In this document: piece after piece, positions 8,153 to 17,670 of the stretch
How the letters are laid out: every line of letters starts with the position of its first letter
Position numbering within the stretch: position 1 is the first letter of the stretch
NCBI RefSeq assembly: GCF_009909155.2
Contig: NZ_JAAAPM020000001.1
Coordinates: 248,001-312,000 of the forward strand
Direction: 5' to 3'
Source of the DNA: Flavobacterium undicola
GTDB taxonomy: Bacteria > Bacteroidota > Bacteroidia > Flavobacteriales > Flavobacteriaceae
DNA length: 64,000 bases
Made by a program: the position numbers and the translations under genes
The notes under the pieces: model-generated
Told to the model about the DNA's origin: nothing
Databases searched by the model: none
Seen by the model: only the letters and a program-made list of their open reading frames with translations

Positions 8153-9831
8153 TGAAAGAAGCTAAAAACATATCGAGAACCAGAGCTCAGGAATCTTCGG
8201 CGGCTATTGAAAAAATGTACATTACGATGCGTCATTTGTTCAATAGAGGTTTTTATAAGCCGATGGGAATTTCGGGCGATACCTTGCGTGAAGCATTGAT
8301 GACTTTACGTCCCGAAATTTATGGAAATATCGCTGACGAAAAAGTAGAATTAAAAGGACTTTTGTATGTTATAGAGCGATTGCCACTAGGAATCGAAGAA
8401 TGTCGTTTTATCAATTTGACTTCGGATGAGGGTTATTCTAAATCGCATTTTCAAGCCATTGTTCCACCCAAAAGAAGGCGCAATTGTTACCGAATTGATG
8501 ATGAACAAATGAATATCGAAATTACCCGGGGACGTTCGGATATTTATGATATTTTGACGCATCTGACTTTTATTTTTATCGAATCGCATAAGATTAAAAA
8601 CCGCGTTTTATTAGATGATGGAGGCGAAGTTTCGCGCGATTGGGAGAAATTAGAACAGGCAGTTTTACACAATGAAAAATTAGGCTTGGTCGAAAAGGAG
8701 ATTGCCATTTCGCATGCGGCTAATATTCTGGGTCGAACGTTTGAAGATGTATTGGATATTTACGATGATTTTGGTTCAGGAGCATTACCGGATCGTTTTT
8801 TACATATTATTTTTTGGTTGGGAAAATTGGCCATCGAAGAAGTAATGAATAACAACAAAAGAACCATTACTTTCAGTCCTATTCTCAGAGAACGTTTAGG
8901 GCATCATATTCACGGCGAAATATGGGCAACGAACATCAAGGAAATATTAAGAGAAAATCAGCTTTTAGAGCGTCCTATTCATATCATTAGTGCCAATATG
9001 CACTCGGTAATGAACTCTATTTTTGCTAAAAAGGTTTTAAAAACTACTTTTAAAGGTAAATCGGATTTTGAGATTTTTGAAGAATTAAGCAAACCTACTG
9101 CCAATGGATCCAGAAGTAAGGTTGAAGAAGAAGCTATCAAACAAGGAATGATTTCCTTACCGGAGACGGTAGGAACTAATATTGACGTTCAAATTTTTGA
9201 CACCGCTAAGATTGATTGGGCTACAAGCGCTTTTCCGGAGGCTTATTTTGAAGCGGAAAAACCAGTTTTGATTGTAATGGATTATGCTTTTGGCGAACAG
9301 GCTTATGAAACTGTTGATGAGTTATTGAAACCTTATAAAAAGAATATTTTTCTGAATGTTCAGTCGGTTTCTATTATGGGAAAAGCAGGAATTCTCGAAG
9401 GCGGAAAAGGCGATATTATGATTCCGAATGCACATATCAACGAAGGAACTGCTGATAATTATTTTTTCGAAAATGAATTAACTGCCGAAATGTTTCAAGG
9501 CAATGGCATTGCGGTTTATGAAGGGGCTATGGTTACCGTTTTAGGAACTTCGTTGCAAAACAGGGATTTATTGAAGTTTTTCCACGAATCGACTTGGGGT
9601 GTTATCGGTTTGGAAATGGAAGGTTCACATTATCAAAAAGCGATACAATCGGCTTCAAAAATCAGGAAAAGTATCCCAAAAGATGTCAAGGTGCGTTATG
9701 CGTATTATGCTTCGGATAACCCATTGGAAACAGGAAGTACGTTGGCTTCAGGTGGATTGGGAACTTCTGGGGTAAAGCCTACTTATTTGATTACCATTAA
9801 AATATTGGAACAAATTTTTAATATCAATTAG
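8152..9831 (+). CDS. Conserved flavobacterial protein with phosphorylase-like C-terminus (DUF6909-like)
   Basis: A 559-residue soluble protein with no signal peptide. I recall this family as DUF6909, but could not check it. The first half is helical and charged (for example IDDEQMNIEITRGRSDIYDIL). The second half, from about residue 340, looks like a nucleoside-phosphorylase fold: a hydrophobic strand VLIVMDYAFGEQAYE, then GLEMEGSHYQKAI near residue 485 resembling the substrate-binding MEG/MET motif, then YYASDNPLE near 520 resembling the catalytic SD region. It is coupled by one-base overlap to the GH3-like gene, implying a joint role. The biochemical function is unproven. Confidence 0.6.
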   Translation: MKEAKNISRTRAQESSAAIEKMYITMRHLFNRGFYKPMGISGDTLREALMTLRPEIYGNIADEKVELKGLLYVIERLPLGIEECRFINLTSDEGYSKSHFQAIVPPKRRRNCYRIDDEQMNIEITRGRSDIYDILTHLTFIFIESHKIKNRVLLDDGGEVSRDWEKLEQAVLHNEKLGLVEKEIAISHAANILGRTFEDVLDIYDDFGSGALPDRFLHIIFWLGKLAIEEVMNNNKRTITFSPILRERLGHHIHGEIWATNIKEILRENQLLERPIHIISANMHSVMNSIFAKKVLKTTFKGKSDFEIFEELSKPTANGSRSKVEEEAIKQGMISLPETVGTNIDVQIFDTAKIDWATSAFPEAYFEAEKPVLIVMDYAFGEQAYETVDELLKPYKKNIFLNVQSVSIMGKAGILEGGKGDIMIPNAHINEGTADNYFFENELTAEMFQGNGIAVYEGAMVTVLGTSLQNRDLLKFFHESTWGVIGLEMEGSHYQKAIQSASKIRKSIPKDVKVRYAYYASDNPLETGSTLASGGLGTSGVKPTYLITIKILEQIFNIN

Positions 9832-9855
9832 AAAGTAATTGATGAATAGATAGTT

Positions 9856-10839
9856 ATGAAAAGAATATTGATTACAGGTGCTGCAGGATTTTTAGGGTCA
9901 CATTTATGCGATCGTTTTATCAAAGAAGGTTATTTTGTTATAGGAATGGATAATCTCATTACGGGAGATTTGAAAAATATAGAACATTTGTTCAAACTCG
10001 AAAATTTCGAATTTTACCATCATGATATTACTAAATTTGTTCATGTTCCTGGCGAATTGGATTATATTTTGCATTTTGCTTCACCGGCAAGTCCAATCGA
10101 CTATCTAAAAATTCCAATTCAAACCTTGAAAGTAGGTTCTCTTGGGACGCATAATCTTTTAGGATTAGCAAGAGTAAAAAAAGCGCGAATTTTGATTGCT
10201 TCTACTTCTGAAGTTTATGGAGATCCATTGGTGCATCCTCAAACTGAAGAATACTACGGAAATGTAAATACGATTGGACCAAGAGGAGTTTATGACGAAG
10301 CTAAGCGTTTTCAGGAATCCATTACAATGGCCTACCATACTTTTCATGGTGTAGAAACCAGAATTGTTCGAATTTTTAATACTTATGGACCAAGAATGCG
10401 ATTGAACGACGGTCGTGTAATTCCGGCGTTTATTGGTCAGGCAATTCGTGGTGAAGATTTAACCATTTTTGGTGATGGGTTGCAAACGCGTTCGTTTTGT
10501 TATGTGGATGATCAGGTAGAAGGAATTTACAGATTGCTGCATTCTGATTATGTATATCCGGTAAACATTGGTAATCCAGACGAAATTACCATTAAAGATT
10601 TTGCCGAAGAAATCATTAAATTAACAGGAACCAATCAAAAAGTGGTGTATCATCCGTTGCCAATAAATGATCCATTACAACGTCAACCTGATACAACTAA
10701 AGCCAAAGAACTATTAGGTTGGGAAGCTAAAGTGGGTCGTGCCGAAGGAATGAAAATCACTTACGATTACTTCAAATCTTTGTCTCCTGAAGAACTTTCT
10801 AAGGAAGAGCATAAGGATTTCACGGATTATATTAAATAG
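9856..10839 (+). CDS. UDP-glucuronate decarboxylase-type NAD-dependent epimerase/dehydratase
   Basis: A 327-residue extended short-chain dehydrogenase. The Rossmann motif [10 protein letters not shown] (residues 8-17) binds NAD, and the catalytic pair is in YDEAKR with Tyr146 and Lys150. The [20 protein letters not shown] and TYGPRMR motifs are those of UDP-xylose synthase (UDP-glucuronate decarboxylase), which makes UDP-xylose for surface polysaccharide. Length matches the single-domain bacterial enzymes. The neighbouring glycosyltransferase starts one base after the stop codon, in line with a role in glycan synthesis. A related epimerase specificity is possible. Confidence 0.85.
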   Translation: MKRILITGAAGFLGSHLCDRFIKEGYFVIGMDNLITGDLKNIEHLFKLENFEFYHHDITKFVHVPGELDYILHFASPASPIDYLKIPIQTLKVGSLGTHNLLGLARVKKARILIASTSEVYGDPLVHPQTEEYYGNVNTIGPRGVYDEAKRFQESITMAYHTFHGVETRIVRIFNTYGPRMRLNDGRVIPAFIGQAIRGEDLTIFGDGLQTRSFCYVDDQVEGIYRLLHSDYVYPVNIGNPDEITIKDFAEEIIKLTGTNQKVVYHPLPINDPLQRQPDTTKAKELLGWEAKVGRAEGMKITYDYFKSLSPEELSKEEHKDFTDYIK

Positions 10840-10840
10840 A

Positions 10841-11608
10841 ATGGAAAGTGCTTTAGTATCTGTAATAATCCCAACATTTAATTCTGAGAAATACATTTCA
10901 GATACTATTATTTCTGTCCAAAATCAAACGTATCAAAACTGGGAAATACTATTAGTTGACGACGGTTCCACTGATACTACTCAAACAATAATTACTACTT
11001 TTCTAACGGATAAAAGAATTCAATTTTATCCGTTAGAAAAAAATTCAGGTACGGGAGTGGCACGAAATTATGGAGTTTCTAAAGCTGCTGGAAAATACAT
11101 CTCGTTTCTAGATGCTGATGATTTGTGGAAACCTGAAAAATTAGAAAAGCAAGTCAACTTCATGCAAATGAAAAATTTGCCATTTACTTTTTCGTTTTAT
11201 GATTGCATTGATGAGCAAGGAAATTCATTAAATAGAAGAATCGAAGCACCCCGAAATTTATCGTATCGCCAACTATTTTTCTGTAATTATGTGGGTAATT
11301 TGACGGGAATTTATGATGTGGAATATTTTGGAAAAATTAGTATTTCCAACATTCGAAAACGCCAGGATTGGATGCATTGGTTGACCATTTTGAAAAAGAT
11401 TAAAATAGCAAAACCAGTTCCTGAAAGTTTGGCTTTTTATCGCATTCGGGAGAATTCGCTGTCCACTTCTAAAACTGCTTTAATCCAATATAATTTTGCA
11501 GTTTACAGGCAGTTTTATGGCTTTAACTTAGTAGTTTCTATGTTGTGCATGATTGGCTTTTTATTTACCCAATTGCTTATAAAAACACGTTATTCTAAAT
11601 CCATTTAA
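10841..11608 (+). CDS. Family 2 glycosyltransferase
   Basis: A 255-residue GT2 (GT-A fold) enzyme. The nucleotide-binding start SVIIPTFNSEKYI, the VDDGSTDTT motif (about residues 39-47), SGTGVARNYG, and the DxD-type metal site in FLDADDLWKPEKL (about 90-102) are all present. It would transfer a sugar from a nucleotide donor at the cytoplasmic face of the membrane. A hydrophobic stretch near the C-terminus (about residues 228-245) may anchor it. It follows the UDP-sugar enzyme directly and probably shares its transcript. Confidence 0.88.
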   Translation: MESALVSVIIPTFNSEKYISDTIISVQNQTYQNWEILLVDDGSTDTTQTIITTFLTDKRIQFYPLEKNSGTGVARNYGVSKAAGKYISFLDADDLWKPEKLEKQVNFMQMKNLPFTFSFYDCIDEQGNSLNRRIEAPRNLSYRQLFFCNYVGNLTGIYDVEYFGKISISNIRKRQDWMHWLTILKKIKIAKPVPESLAFYRIRENSLSTSKTALIQYNFAVYRQFYGFNLVVSMLCMIGFLFTQLLIKTRYSKSI

Positions 11609-12139
11609 TTATTTTTTGTAACCAATTTTTGTTCTTGGTTTTTGCTCTTCTTTTTTCTCGGTTAATTCATCTAAATAGGAGAAAACCAATTCAATATTTT
11701 TCCCTTGATTTTCCAGTTTTTTCTGGATTTGAACAATATCTAGTTTCATTTCGGTGGTGTCAAGAAGCATTTGTCTTACTTTAGTGAAAATTCGCATAAA
11801 TTGAATGTTGGTTTGAATTGCTTTTTCGCTATTCAAAACGCTAGATAACATTAAAATGCCGTGTTCAGTGAAGGCAAAAGGCAAATATTTTTGATGTTTA
11901 CCTCTTCCATTCTTTAAGGTCACAATTTGTGATCTTAAAGAATCGTATTCTATTTTTGAAAGTTCAAACATAAAATCTTCTGGAAATCGGGATATATTTC
12001 TTCTTACGGCTTGTTTTAAAACTCTTGTTTCAATACCATAAAGTATTGCTAAGTCCCTATCCAGGATCACTTTTTGATTTCTAATGTAGTAAATGGTGTT
12101 AGAAATTGTTTCTTCCGAAAGAATAAGTTTAGAGTCCAT
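11609..12139 (-). CDS. ORF6N domain protein
   Basis: A 176-residue protein with the ORF6N domain over its first 90 residues: IYYIRNQKVILDRDLAILYG, then VLKQAVRRNISRFPEDFMFEL and the FTEHGILMLSSVLNS signature. The domain is found in phage and large DNA virus proteins and is thought to bind DNA. Many Bacteroidota chromosomes hold isolated copies like this one. The C-terminal part is a charged coiled coil. It converges tail to tail with the glycosyltransferase, the two stops being adjacent. Its role is unknown. Confidence 0.85.
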   Translation of the reverse strand: MDSKLILSEETISNTIYYIRNQKVILDRDLAILYGIETRVLKQAVRRNISRFPEDFMFELSKIEYDSLRSQIVTLKNGRGKHQKYLPFAFTEHGILMLSSVLNSEKAIQTNIQFMRIFTKVRQMLLDTTEMKLDIVQIQKKLENQGKNIELVFSYLDELTEKKEEQKPRTKIGYKK

Positions 12140-12180
12140 CTCTTAATAGTTTAAGACACTAATATACGATTTTATTTACA

Positions 12181-13503
12181 TTATAAAAATGATGTAAACT
12201 GTTTTAGTTTTCCTCTTGCTGTTCTTTCTAAAGTATTTTTTCTAATAAATTCAAAATGTAGGTTGGGCTCTAAATATAAAGCGATGGCTTCTTCTATTTT
12301 TTGAATTTGTGCCAAATCTAATTCATTTTCACTTACGTATTCAATCTCAAAACTATCTATTTTTCGTTGTTTGATGACAAATTCTTTGACATTTCCATCG
12401 TCTTCAATAATGGATTTGGTTACGTAATAAAATGTCAATCCCGGCGATTTTTTGCCACTCGGTAAAAAAGCAATATCATTGGTTCGACCAATAAGCTGTC
12501 TCAGAATAGGTTTTTCTAAAGTACTTTTTTCGTCCAAAATTCCGATGTCACCTATGTCATAACGAATGAATGGATGCGCTTTGTTGAATAAAGAAGTTAT
12601 CACAATGCGACCTGCTGATCCGTAAGGCAAAACCTGATTGTTCTCGTCCAGAATTTCCACAAAAAGTGTTTCGGCATTGATTTGCCATTCGCCTTCAGTC
12701 CCGACACTTCGGGATTCAAAAGCAATTAAATCCAGTTCGGAGGCACCATATTCATTGACAATTGGAATTCCGAATTGTGTTTCTAACAATTTCCTATCGT
12801 CTTCAAAAAGCATTTCGGAGGTAACCATACACACTTTTAAAGTGGGGCAAATGTCTTTTAATATGATATTTCGCTTTCGTAAAAATTTAGCAAACAATAC
12901 AATCGAACTCGTATAACCGTTGAGGTAATCGAATTTTGTATTCTGAAATTTTTTCAGCATTTTTTCTAAAACCACATCCGATAAATCAAAAATAGGAAAT
13001 CGAAAACGTTTGCTCAAAAAATCCTTAAAACGTTCTTTTTTGTAACCTATAAAATCTAATGGGATACCGTAAAATCGCGCTTGTAGCGACCGATTAAAAT
13101 CGATTCCAAACCAGCTAAAACGATACATATTAGAAGCCCAAGTAAGCGCATGAGCATATTTGTCTTTGGCAAAAATAAAAGGCTCACCACTGGAACCGGA
13201 AGTTTTGTTGATGTAGCTGTTTTTAGTTGTAAAACCTTTCGAAAGTCTGGATTCTAATGGACTTTGAAGATTGGTTTTGTTTAAAACGGGTAAATCTCCC
13301 CAGTTTTTATAGTCTTTCGAACCAACTAATTTTTGATAAAAAGCATTGTTTTCTAAATGAAATTCAACAATAGCTTGCTTCTGATTTTCAATAAATTGCT
13401 TTTTTTCTTGAGGAGAAAGCGCAACTATTTTGTCCAAATCGGATTTTGCTTTCTTGATTGGGAAAGCATTTAATTGCAGCGAAAAGTCGAAAATAGAAAA
13501 CAT
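12181..13503 (-). CDS. PaaK-like phenylacetate-CoA ligase family protein
   Basis: An adenylate-forming enzyme of about 440 residues related to phenylacetate-CoA ligase and to CapK-type enzymes of polysaccharide loci. Signatures seen are INKTSGSSGEP (ATP phosphate loop), NEYGASELDLIAFE, RYDIGDIG and GRTNDIAFLPSGKK. I chose the ATG at 13501-13503, giving MFSIFDFSLQLNAF. The frame is open upstream for 33 more codons, but those look non-coding and lie in the gap before purD. Its position near a UDP-sugar enzyme and a glycosyltransferase suggests a role in modifying a surface glycan, which is an inference. Confidence 0.78.
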   Translation of the reverse strand: MFSIFDFSLQLNAFPIKKAKSDLDKIVALSPQEKKQFIENQKQAIVEFHLENNAFYQKLVGSKDYKNWGDLPVLNKTNLQSPLESRLSKGFTTKNSYINKTSGSSGEPFIFAKDKYAHALTWASNMYRFSWFGIDFNRSLQARFYGIPLDFIGYKKERFKDFLSKRFRFPIFDLSDVVLEKMLKKFQNTKFDYLNGYTSSIVLFAKFLRKRNIILKDICPTLKVCMVTSEMLFEDDRKLLETQFGIPIVNEYGASELDLIAFESRSVGTEGEWQINAETLFVEILDENNQVLPYGSAGRIVITSLFNKAHPFIRYDIGDIGILDEKSTLEKPILRQLIGRTNDIAFLPSGKKSPGLTFYYVTKSIIEDDGNVKEFVIKQRKIDSFEIEYVSENELDLAQIQKIEEAIALYLEPNLHFEFIRKNTLERTARGKLKQFTSFL

Positions 13504-13654
13504 GCGAGTGCTTATTTCTTCAAAAATAAGATTATAACAAGAACTAAAGGTGGAGAATCGACAACTTTTTAAAAAATAATTATTTTTTAAGTTCAAAAGC
13601 AATTATTTTTGCAGCACTCTAAAAAATGAGTTTTTGCAACTAAAATTAAAAGAC

Positions 13655-14929
13655 ATGAATATATTACTATTGGGTTCAGGCGGAAGAGAGCATGCATTTG
13701 CATGGAAAATGGTTCAAAGTCCACTTTGTGATACCCTTTTTATGGCGCCTGGAAATGCTGGTACTGATGCAATTGCTACCAATGTTGCTATTGCTGTAAC
13801 CGATTTTGAAGCCATTAAAGCTTTGGTTATCAAGGAAAACATCGAAATGGTTGTTGTAGGCCCTGAAGATCCATTAGTAAAAGGTATTTATGATTTTTTC
13901 TTGAATGATGCACAGTTGAGTCATGTTCCTGTAATTGGTCCTTCAAAAATTGGAGCACAATTAGAAGGAAGTAAAGAGTTTGCCAAAGAATTTTTGGTAA
14001 AACACAAAATCCCAACTGCTGCTTACGATAGTTTTACGGCTGAAACAGTAGAAAAAGGATGCGATTTCTTAGAAACTTTGCAACCACCTTACGTGTTGAA
14101 AGCAGACGGATTAGCAGCTGGAAAAGGAGTTTTGATTATTCATGATTTGGCCGAAGCCAAAGAAGAATTGAGAAATATGTTAGTAGGTCAAAAATTTGGT
14201 GCTGCGAGTTCAAAAGTAGTTATCGAAGAGTTTTTGGACGGAATTGAATTAAGCTGTTTTGTACTTACTGATGGGAAAAGCTATAAAATTTTGCCAACAG
14301 CTAAAGATTACAAGCGTATTGGCGAGGGTGATGCAGGATTGAATACAGGTGGAATGGGAGCAGTTTCTCCAGTTCCTTATGTTGATGCGGTGTTGATGGA
14401 AAAAATTGAAACTCGCATTGTAAAACCTACGATTGAAGGTTTTCAAAAAGATGGAATTCCGTACAAAGGATTTGTTTTTATTGGATTAATCAACGTTAAA
14501 AACGAACCTATCGTAATTGAATACAATGTGCGTATGGGTGATCCGGAAACCGAAGTGGTTATTCCAAGATTGAAAACGGATTTAGTAGAATTGTTCCTGG
14601 CTGTAGCCACTGAAAAATTAGACAAAATTGAATTAGAAATAGACGAAAGAAGTGCTACTACAGTAATGCTTGTTTCTGGCGGATATCCTGAAGATTTTGA
14701 AAAAGGAAAAGTGATTTCGGGATTAGAAAACGTGCATAATTCTATTGTTTTCCATGCGGGAACCAAATTAGATAACGGAAATGTATTAACTAATGGAGGA
14801 AGAGTATTGGCGGTTACTTCTTACGGTGATTCTTTTCAGGAAGCTTTGGCACAATCGTACCAAAACATTGAGGCAATCCATTTTGACAATGTGTATTTCA
14901 GAAAAGATATTGGTTTCGATTTAGTTTAA
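13655..14929 (+). CDS. purD: Phosphoribosylamine-glycine ligase
   Basis: A 424-residue GAR synthetase, the second step of de novo purine synthesis, which joins phosphoribosylamine and glycine using ATP. The start is the ATG at 13655 giving MNILLLGSGGREHAFAWK; a TTG seven codons upstream is not needed. The ATP-grasp domain is complete: LKADGLAAGKGV, EEFLDGIELS, MGAVSPVP and the metal-binding EYNVRMGDPE segment. No other pur genes lie nearby. TATTTTTG about 50 bp upstream could be a -7 box. Confidence 0.97.
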   Translation: MNILLLGSGGREHAFAWKMVQSPLCDTLFMAPGNAGTDAIATNVAIAVTDFEAIKALVIKENIEMVVVGPEDPLVKGIYDFFLNDAQLSHVPVIGPSKIGAQLEGSKEFAKEFLVKHKIPTAAYDSFTAETVEKGCDFLETLQPPYVLKADGLAAGKGVLIIHDLAEAKEELRNMLVGQKFGAASSKVVIEEFLDGIELSCFVLTDGKSYKILPTAKDYKRIGEGDAGLNTGGMGAVSPVPYVDAVLMEKIETRIVKPTIEGFQKDGIPYKGFVFIGLINVKNEPIVIEYNVRMGDPETEVVIPRLKTDLVELFLAVATEKLDKIELEIDERSATTVMLVSGGYPEDFEKGKVISGLENVHNSIVFHAGTKLDNGNVLTNGGRVLAVTSYGDSFQEALAQSYQNIEAIHFDNVYFRKDIGFDLV

Positions 14930-14950
14930 TCAAAACCATAATGATATAAA

Positions 14951-14986
14951 AAAACCGAATTGCACTTTAAAATGCAATTCGGTTTT
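14951..14986. terminator. Bidirectional terminator after purD
   Basis: A 14-bp perfect stem (14951-14964 with 14973-14986) with A-run and T-run ends. It separates purD from the convergent small membrane protein gene. Confidence 0.9.
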
Positions 14987-15013
14987 TCTTTGAAATCTAT
15001 TTGTATTCTATTC

Positions 15014-15244
15014 TTATTTTAAGAAAGAATGCGCAGTAGTATCTTGATTTTCAGTTCCTGCATCATCAAAAATACGTAATTGTTTAATCCAGTAAACCAT
15101 TGCAGATGCACAGATAATCATAAAAATCCAGTTGATAAAGTTTGCACCAAACCAAGAAACTAGTTCACATGAACGTAATAGATCTAATGGTTTGAAAAGA
15201 AAATCAACAAAAAGAGTTTGTATTCCTTCGAAAAATGCTTTCAT
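15014..15244 (-). CDS. Small flavobacterial membrane protein (DUF6341-like)
   Basis: A 76-residue protein with an amphipathic N-terminal helix (KAFFEGIQTLFVDFLFKPLDLLR), a membrane helix (about residues 33-52, FGANFINWIFMIICASAMVYW) and a polar C-terminus. I recall this family, found next to purD and upp in flavobacteria, as DUF6341; the name is from memory. The function is unknown. It ends just beyond the purD terminator and is divergent from the DUF6427-like gene. Confidence 0.65.
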   Translation of the reverse strand: MKAFFEGIQTLFVDFLFKPLDLLRSCELVSWFGANFINWIFMIICASAMVYWIKQLRIFDDAGTENQDTTAHSFLK

Positions 15245-15387
15245 GATGTATAATTTAAAATTTTATGAATCGTTTTATAATTGAGTAAATAATTAAAAAT
15301 TTCATTAGTCCAATAAAATTTTATTATAACTCGTTTCCTTTTTAAACAAGTATTATATTTACAGTCACAAAAGTATAAAATATCCTT

Positions 15388-16317
15388 ATGATTACAAGTG
15401 TTTTTAAAAAATCTACACTATTAAATTTTTCTTTAGTAGTATTTTTGATATTGTTTTTCGATTTTATATATCAAATTCAAGATTTAGCTTGGTCAAATTC
15501 GGCTGTTTTAGTTTTTAAAAAGACTGCAATAGGAATTGTAATTTTGGCTTCGGCATTGATTACTAATTTTATATCTAAAAGAAATGGTCTCAGTAAAGAC
15601 AGTGGGTATAGCATTTTATTCTTTCTCTTGTTCCTCCTTTTTTTTCCATCACTTTATGATAATATCAATCTTGTTTTTGCTAACTTTTTTATTCTTTTAG
15701 CTTTTCGAAGATTGATTTCGTTACAATCTCAAAAGGCGTCCAAAGAGAAAATTTTTGACGCTTCCTTATGGATTTTTGTAGCTGCCTTATTTCATTTTTG
15801 GTGTATTCTGTATTTGGTATTGGTGTTTATTTCTATTATTTCACATGTTTCGGGGGATTATAGAAACTGGCTTTTACCTTTTATTGCCTTTTTTGCAATA
15901 GCTATTATTTTTGCTTTGTATTCGTTAGTATTTAATGCCGATGCGATTAGTTATATTACTAATGGAATAGAAACTAATTTAAGCATTGATTATTTTACCA
16001 ATAATTATCAGAATGCAGCGCTGTCTATTTATGCCACGGTGGCTTTGTTTTTTGTTATTTCGATGCTAATGACCTTATCTTCCAGACCATTATTATTGCA
16101 TGCTTCGTTCAAGAAAATTATTATTGCGTTTTTAATTGCTGTAGTAATTTATGTGATTTCGACTCATAAAAGCAATGATTTATTGGTGTTTACGATTGCT
16201 CCTTTGGCAATGATGGCTACTGGTCATATCGAAATGCCACAGTTAAAATTAAATCAGGAACTGGCTTTAGGCGTTTTAATGTTGTGTAGTTTATTTGCTT
16301 TTTTCTCTCAATTATAA
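15388..16317 (+). CDS. Multi-pass membrane protein (DUF6427-like)
   Basis: A 309-residue integral membrane protein with roughly nine or ten hydrophobic segments and very few charges. It begins MITSVFKKSTLLNFSLVVF and ends in a membrane helix. I recall it as the flavobacterial DUF6427 family; no function is known to me. It overlaps the convergent upp gene by six bases (16312-16317), both stops being intact. Conserved placement between purD/DUF6341 and upp suggests a stable gene order rather than recent gain. Confidence 0.65.
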   Translation: MITSVFKKSTLLNFSLVVFLILFFDFIYQIQDLAWSNSAVLVFKKTAIGIVILASALITNFISKRNGLSKDSGYSILFFLLFLLFFPSLYDNINLVFANFFILLAFRRLISLQSQKASKEKIFDASLWIFVAALFHFWCILYLVLVFISIISHVSGDYRNWLLPFIAFFAIAIIFALYSLVFNADAISYITNGIETNLSIDYFTNNYQNAALSIYATVALFFVISMLMTLSSRPLLLHASFKKIIIAFLIAVVIYVISTHKSNDLLVFTIAPLAMMATGHIEMPQLKLNQELALGVLMLCSLFAFFSQL

Positions 16318-16965
16318 TTTGATTCCGTAAGCTAAGTCGCCAGCGTCTCCAAGACCAGGAACAATGTAGCTGTGCTCATTTAGTTTTTCGTCTAAAGCGC
16401 CTATCCACAAATGGCAGTTACCAGGTAAATGTTTTTCTAAATAGGCAATGCCTTCTGGCGCGGCAATTGTAACGGCTATATGAATTGTTTTTGGCGTTCC
16501 TCTTTCCATCAATCTATTGTAAACCACAACTATAGATTGACCCGTAGCAAGCATAGGATCGATTAATAACAAGCATTTGTTATTGATATCAGCAATGGCT
16601 TGGTATTCGACTTTTATTTCAAAAAAATTATCATTATTGGGATGGTGTCTGTAGGCCGAAATGAATCCATTTTCGGCTTGGTCAAAATAATTTAAAAATC
16701 CCAAATGCATACTTAAACCCGCTCTTAAGATGGAACAAAGTACAATAGCATCGGCAATTTGAGTTGTTTTTTTGGTTCCAAGAGGAGTTTGAATTTCGAT
16801 GGTTTTATACTCTAATTCTTTGCTCAATTCGTAAGCCATAATTTCGCCGATACGCTCTATATTTCGTCTAAAACGCATTGCATCTTTATGGATGTTTACA
16901 TCTCTTATTTCTCCTAAAAAATGGTTTAAAATGCTGTTTTTTTCTGATAAATAATGGATTTTCAT
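16312..16965 (-). CDS. upp: Uracil phosphoribosyltransferase
   Basis: A 217-residue type I phosphoribosyltransferase that salvages uracil to UMP with PRPP. The PRPP-binding loop LLIDPMLATGQSIVVV (about residues 132-147) and the C-terminal uracil-binding segment YIVPGLGDAGDLAYG are present. Length matches Upp. It overlaps the end of the convergent membrane protein gene by six bases. A PyrR-type regulator is less likely because the C-terminal GDAGDLAYG is specific to Upp. Confidence 0.95.
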   Translation of the reverse strand: MKIHYLSEKNSILNHFLGEIRDVNIHKDAMRFRRNIERIGEIMAYELSKELEYKTIEIQTPLGTKKTTQIADAIVLCSILRAGLSMHLGFLNYFDQAENGFISAYRHHPNNDNFFEIKVEYQAIADINNKCLLLIDPMLATGQSIVVVYNRLMERGTPKTIHIAVTIAAPEGIAYLEKHLPGNCHLWIGALDEKLNEHSYIVPGLGDAGDLAYGIKL

Positions 16966-17037
16966 AGGAGAAGAATTGTTAGTTAGGAATGCGAAACAGA
17001 AAGTTAAAATGTAATTTTTTTATAAAAGTATAAAAAG

Positions 17038-17045
17038 TATCTTTG
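17038..17045 (+). promoter_or_regulatory. Likely -7 promoter box of the DUF4254 / glycosyltransferase operon
   Basis: TATCTTTG matches TAnnTTTG and ends 19 bp before the ATG at 17065. Upstream is AT-rich, with no clear TTG at the usual -33 spacing. Confidence 0.45.
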
Positions 17046-17064
17046 TCTAAATAAAAAGATAAAT

Positions 17065-17670
17065 ATGTTTTCAAAATTAGCTTATTCCGTTTTTGAACAA
17101 AGTATAAAAGATTATCACCAATTTGATAATGTAGACCAACCGATAAACAATCCTTTTCCTAAGGAACAGTTTGAGCATTTATTGTACCTGAAAAATTGGA
17201 TTGACACTGTACAATGGCATTTTGAAGACATTATTCGTGATCCACAAATTGACCCAGTTGCTGCTTTGACTTTGAAAAGAAGAATTGATGCATCTAATCA
17301 GGAGCGTACTGATATGGTGGAATATATTGATAGTTATTTTCTACAAAAATACAGTAAGGTTGTTGTAAAAGAAGCGGCTAAAATCAACTCAGAAAGTCCA
17401 GCTTGGGCATTTGACAGATTGTCAATTTTAGCATTGAAAATTTACCACATGACTGAAGAAGCTAATCGTGCAGAGGCTTCACAAGAACACAGAGACAAAT
17501 GTCAGGAAAAACTAAATATACTTTTAGAACAAAGAACTGATTTATCAACTGCTATTGATGATTTGTTGACTGATATTGAAAATGGAGATAAATTCATGAA
17601 AGTGTACAAACAAATGAAAATGTACAACGACGACGAATTGAATCCTGTTTTATACCATGGGAAGAAATAA
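17065..17670 (+). CDS. DUF4254 protein
   Basis: A 201-residue all-helical cytoplasmic protein of the DUF4254 family. The family pattern is seen in LWHFEDIIRD-like sequence (here WHFEDIIRDPQIDPVAALTLKRRIDASNQ-type region at about residues 50-80), PAWAFDRLSILALKIYHM and a charged C-terminus. Function is unknown; the family sits next to heptosyltransferase-like genes in Bacteroidota, as here, where the next gene starts on the base after its stop. A role in lipopolysaccharide or other envelope glycan assembly is inferred from that link. Confidence 0.82.
   Translation: MFSKLAYSVFEQSIKDYHQFDNVDQPINNPFPKEQFEHLLYLKNWIDTVQWHFEDIIRDPQIDPVAALTLKRRIDASNQERTDMVEYIDSYFLQKYSKVVVKEAAKINSESPAWAFDRLSILALKIYHMTEEANRAEASQEHRDKCQEKLNILLEQRTDLSTAIDDLLTDIENGDKFMKVYKQMKMYNDDELNPVLYHGKK

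Noticed and set aside
13504..13602. Upstream extension of the PaaK-like gene
   Set aside because: The extra 33 residues are low-complexity, outside the family start, and would fill the promoter gap shared with purD.
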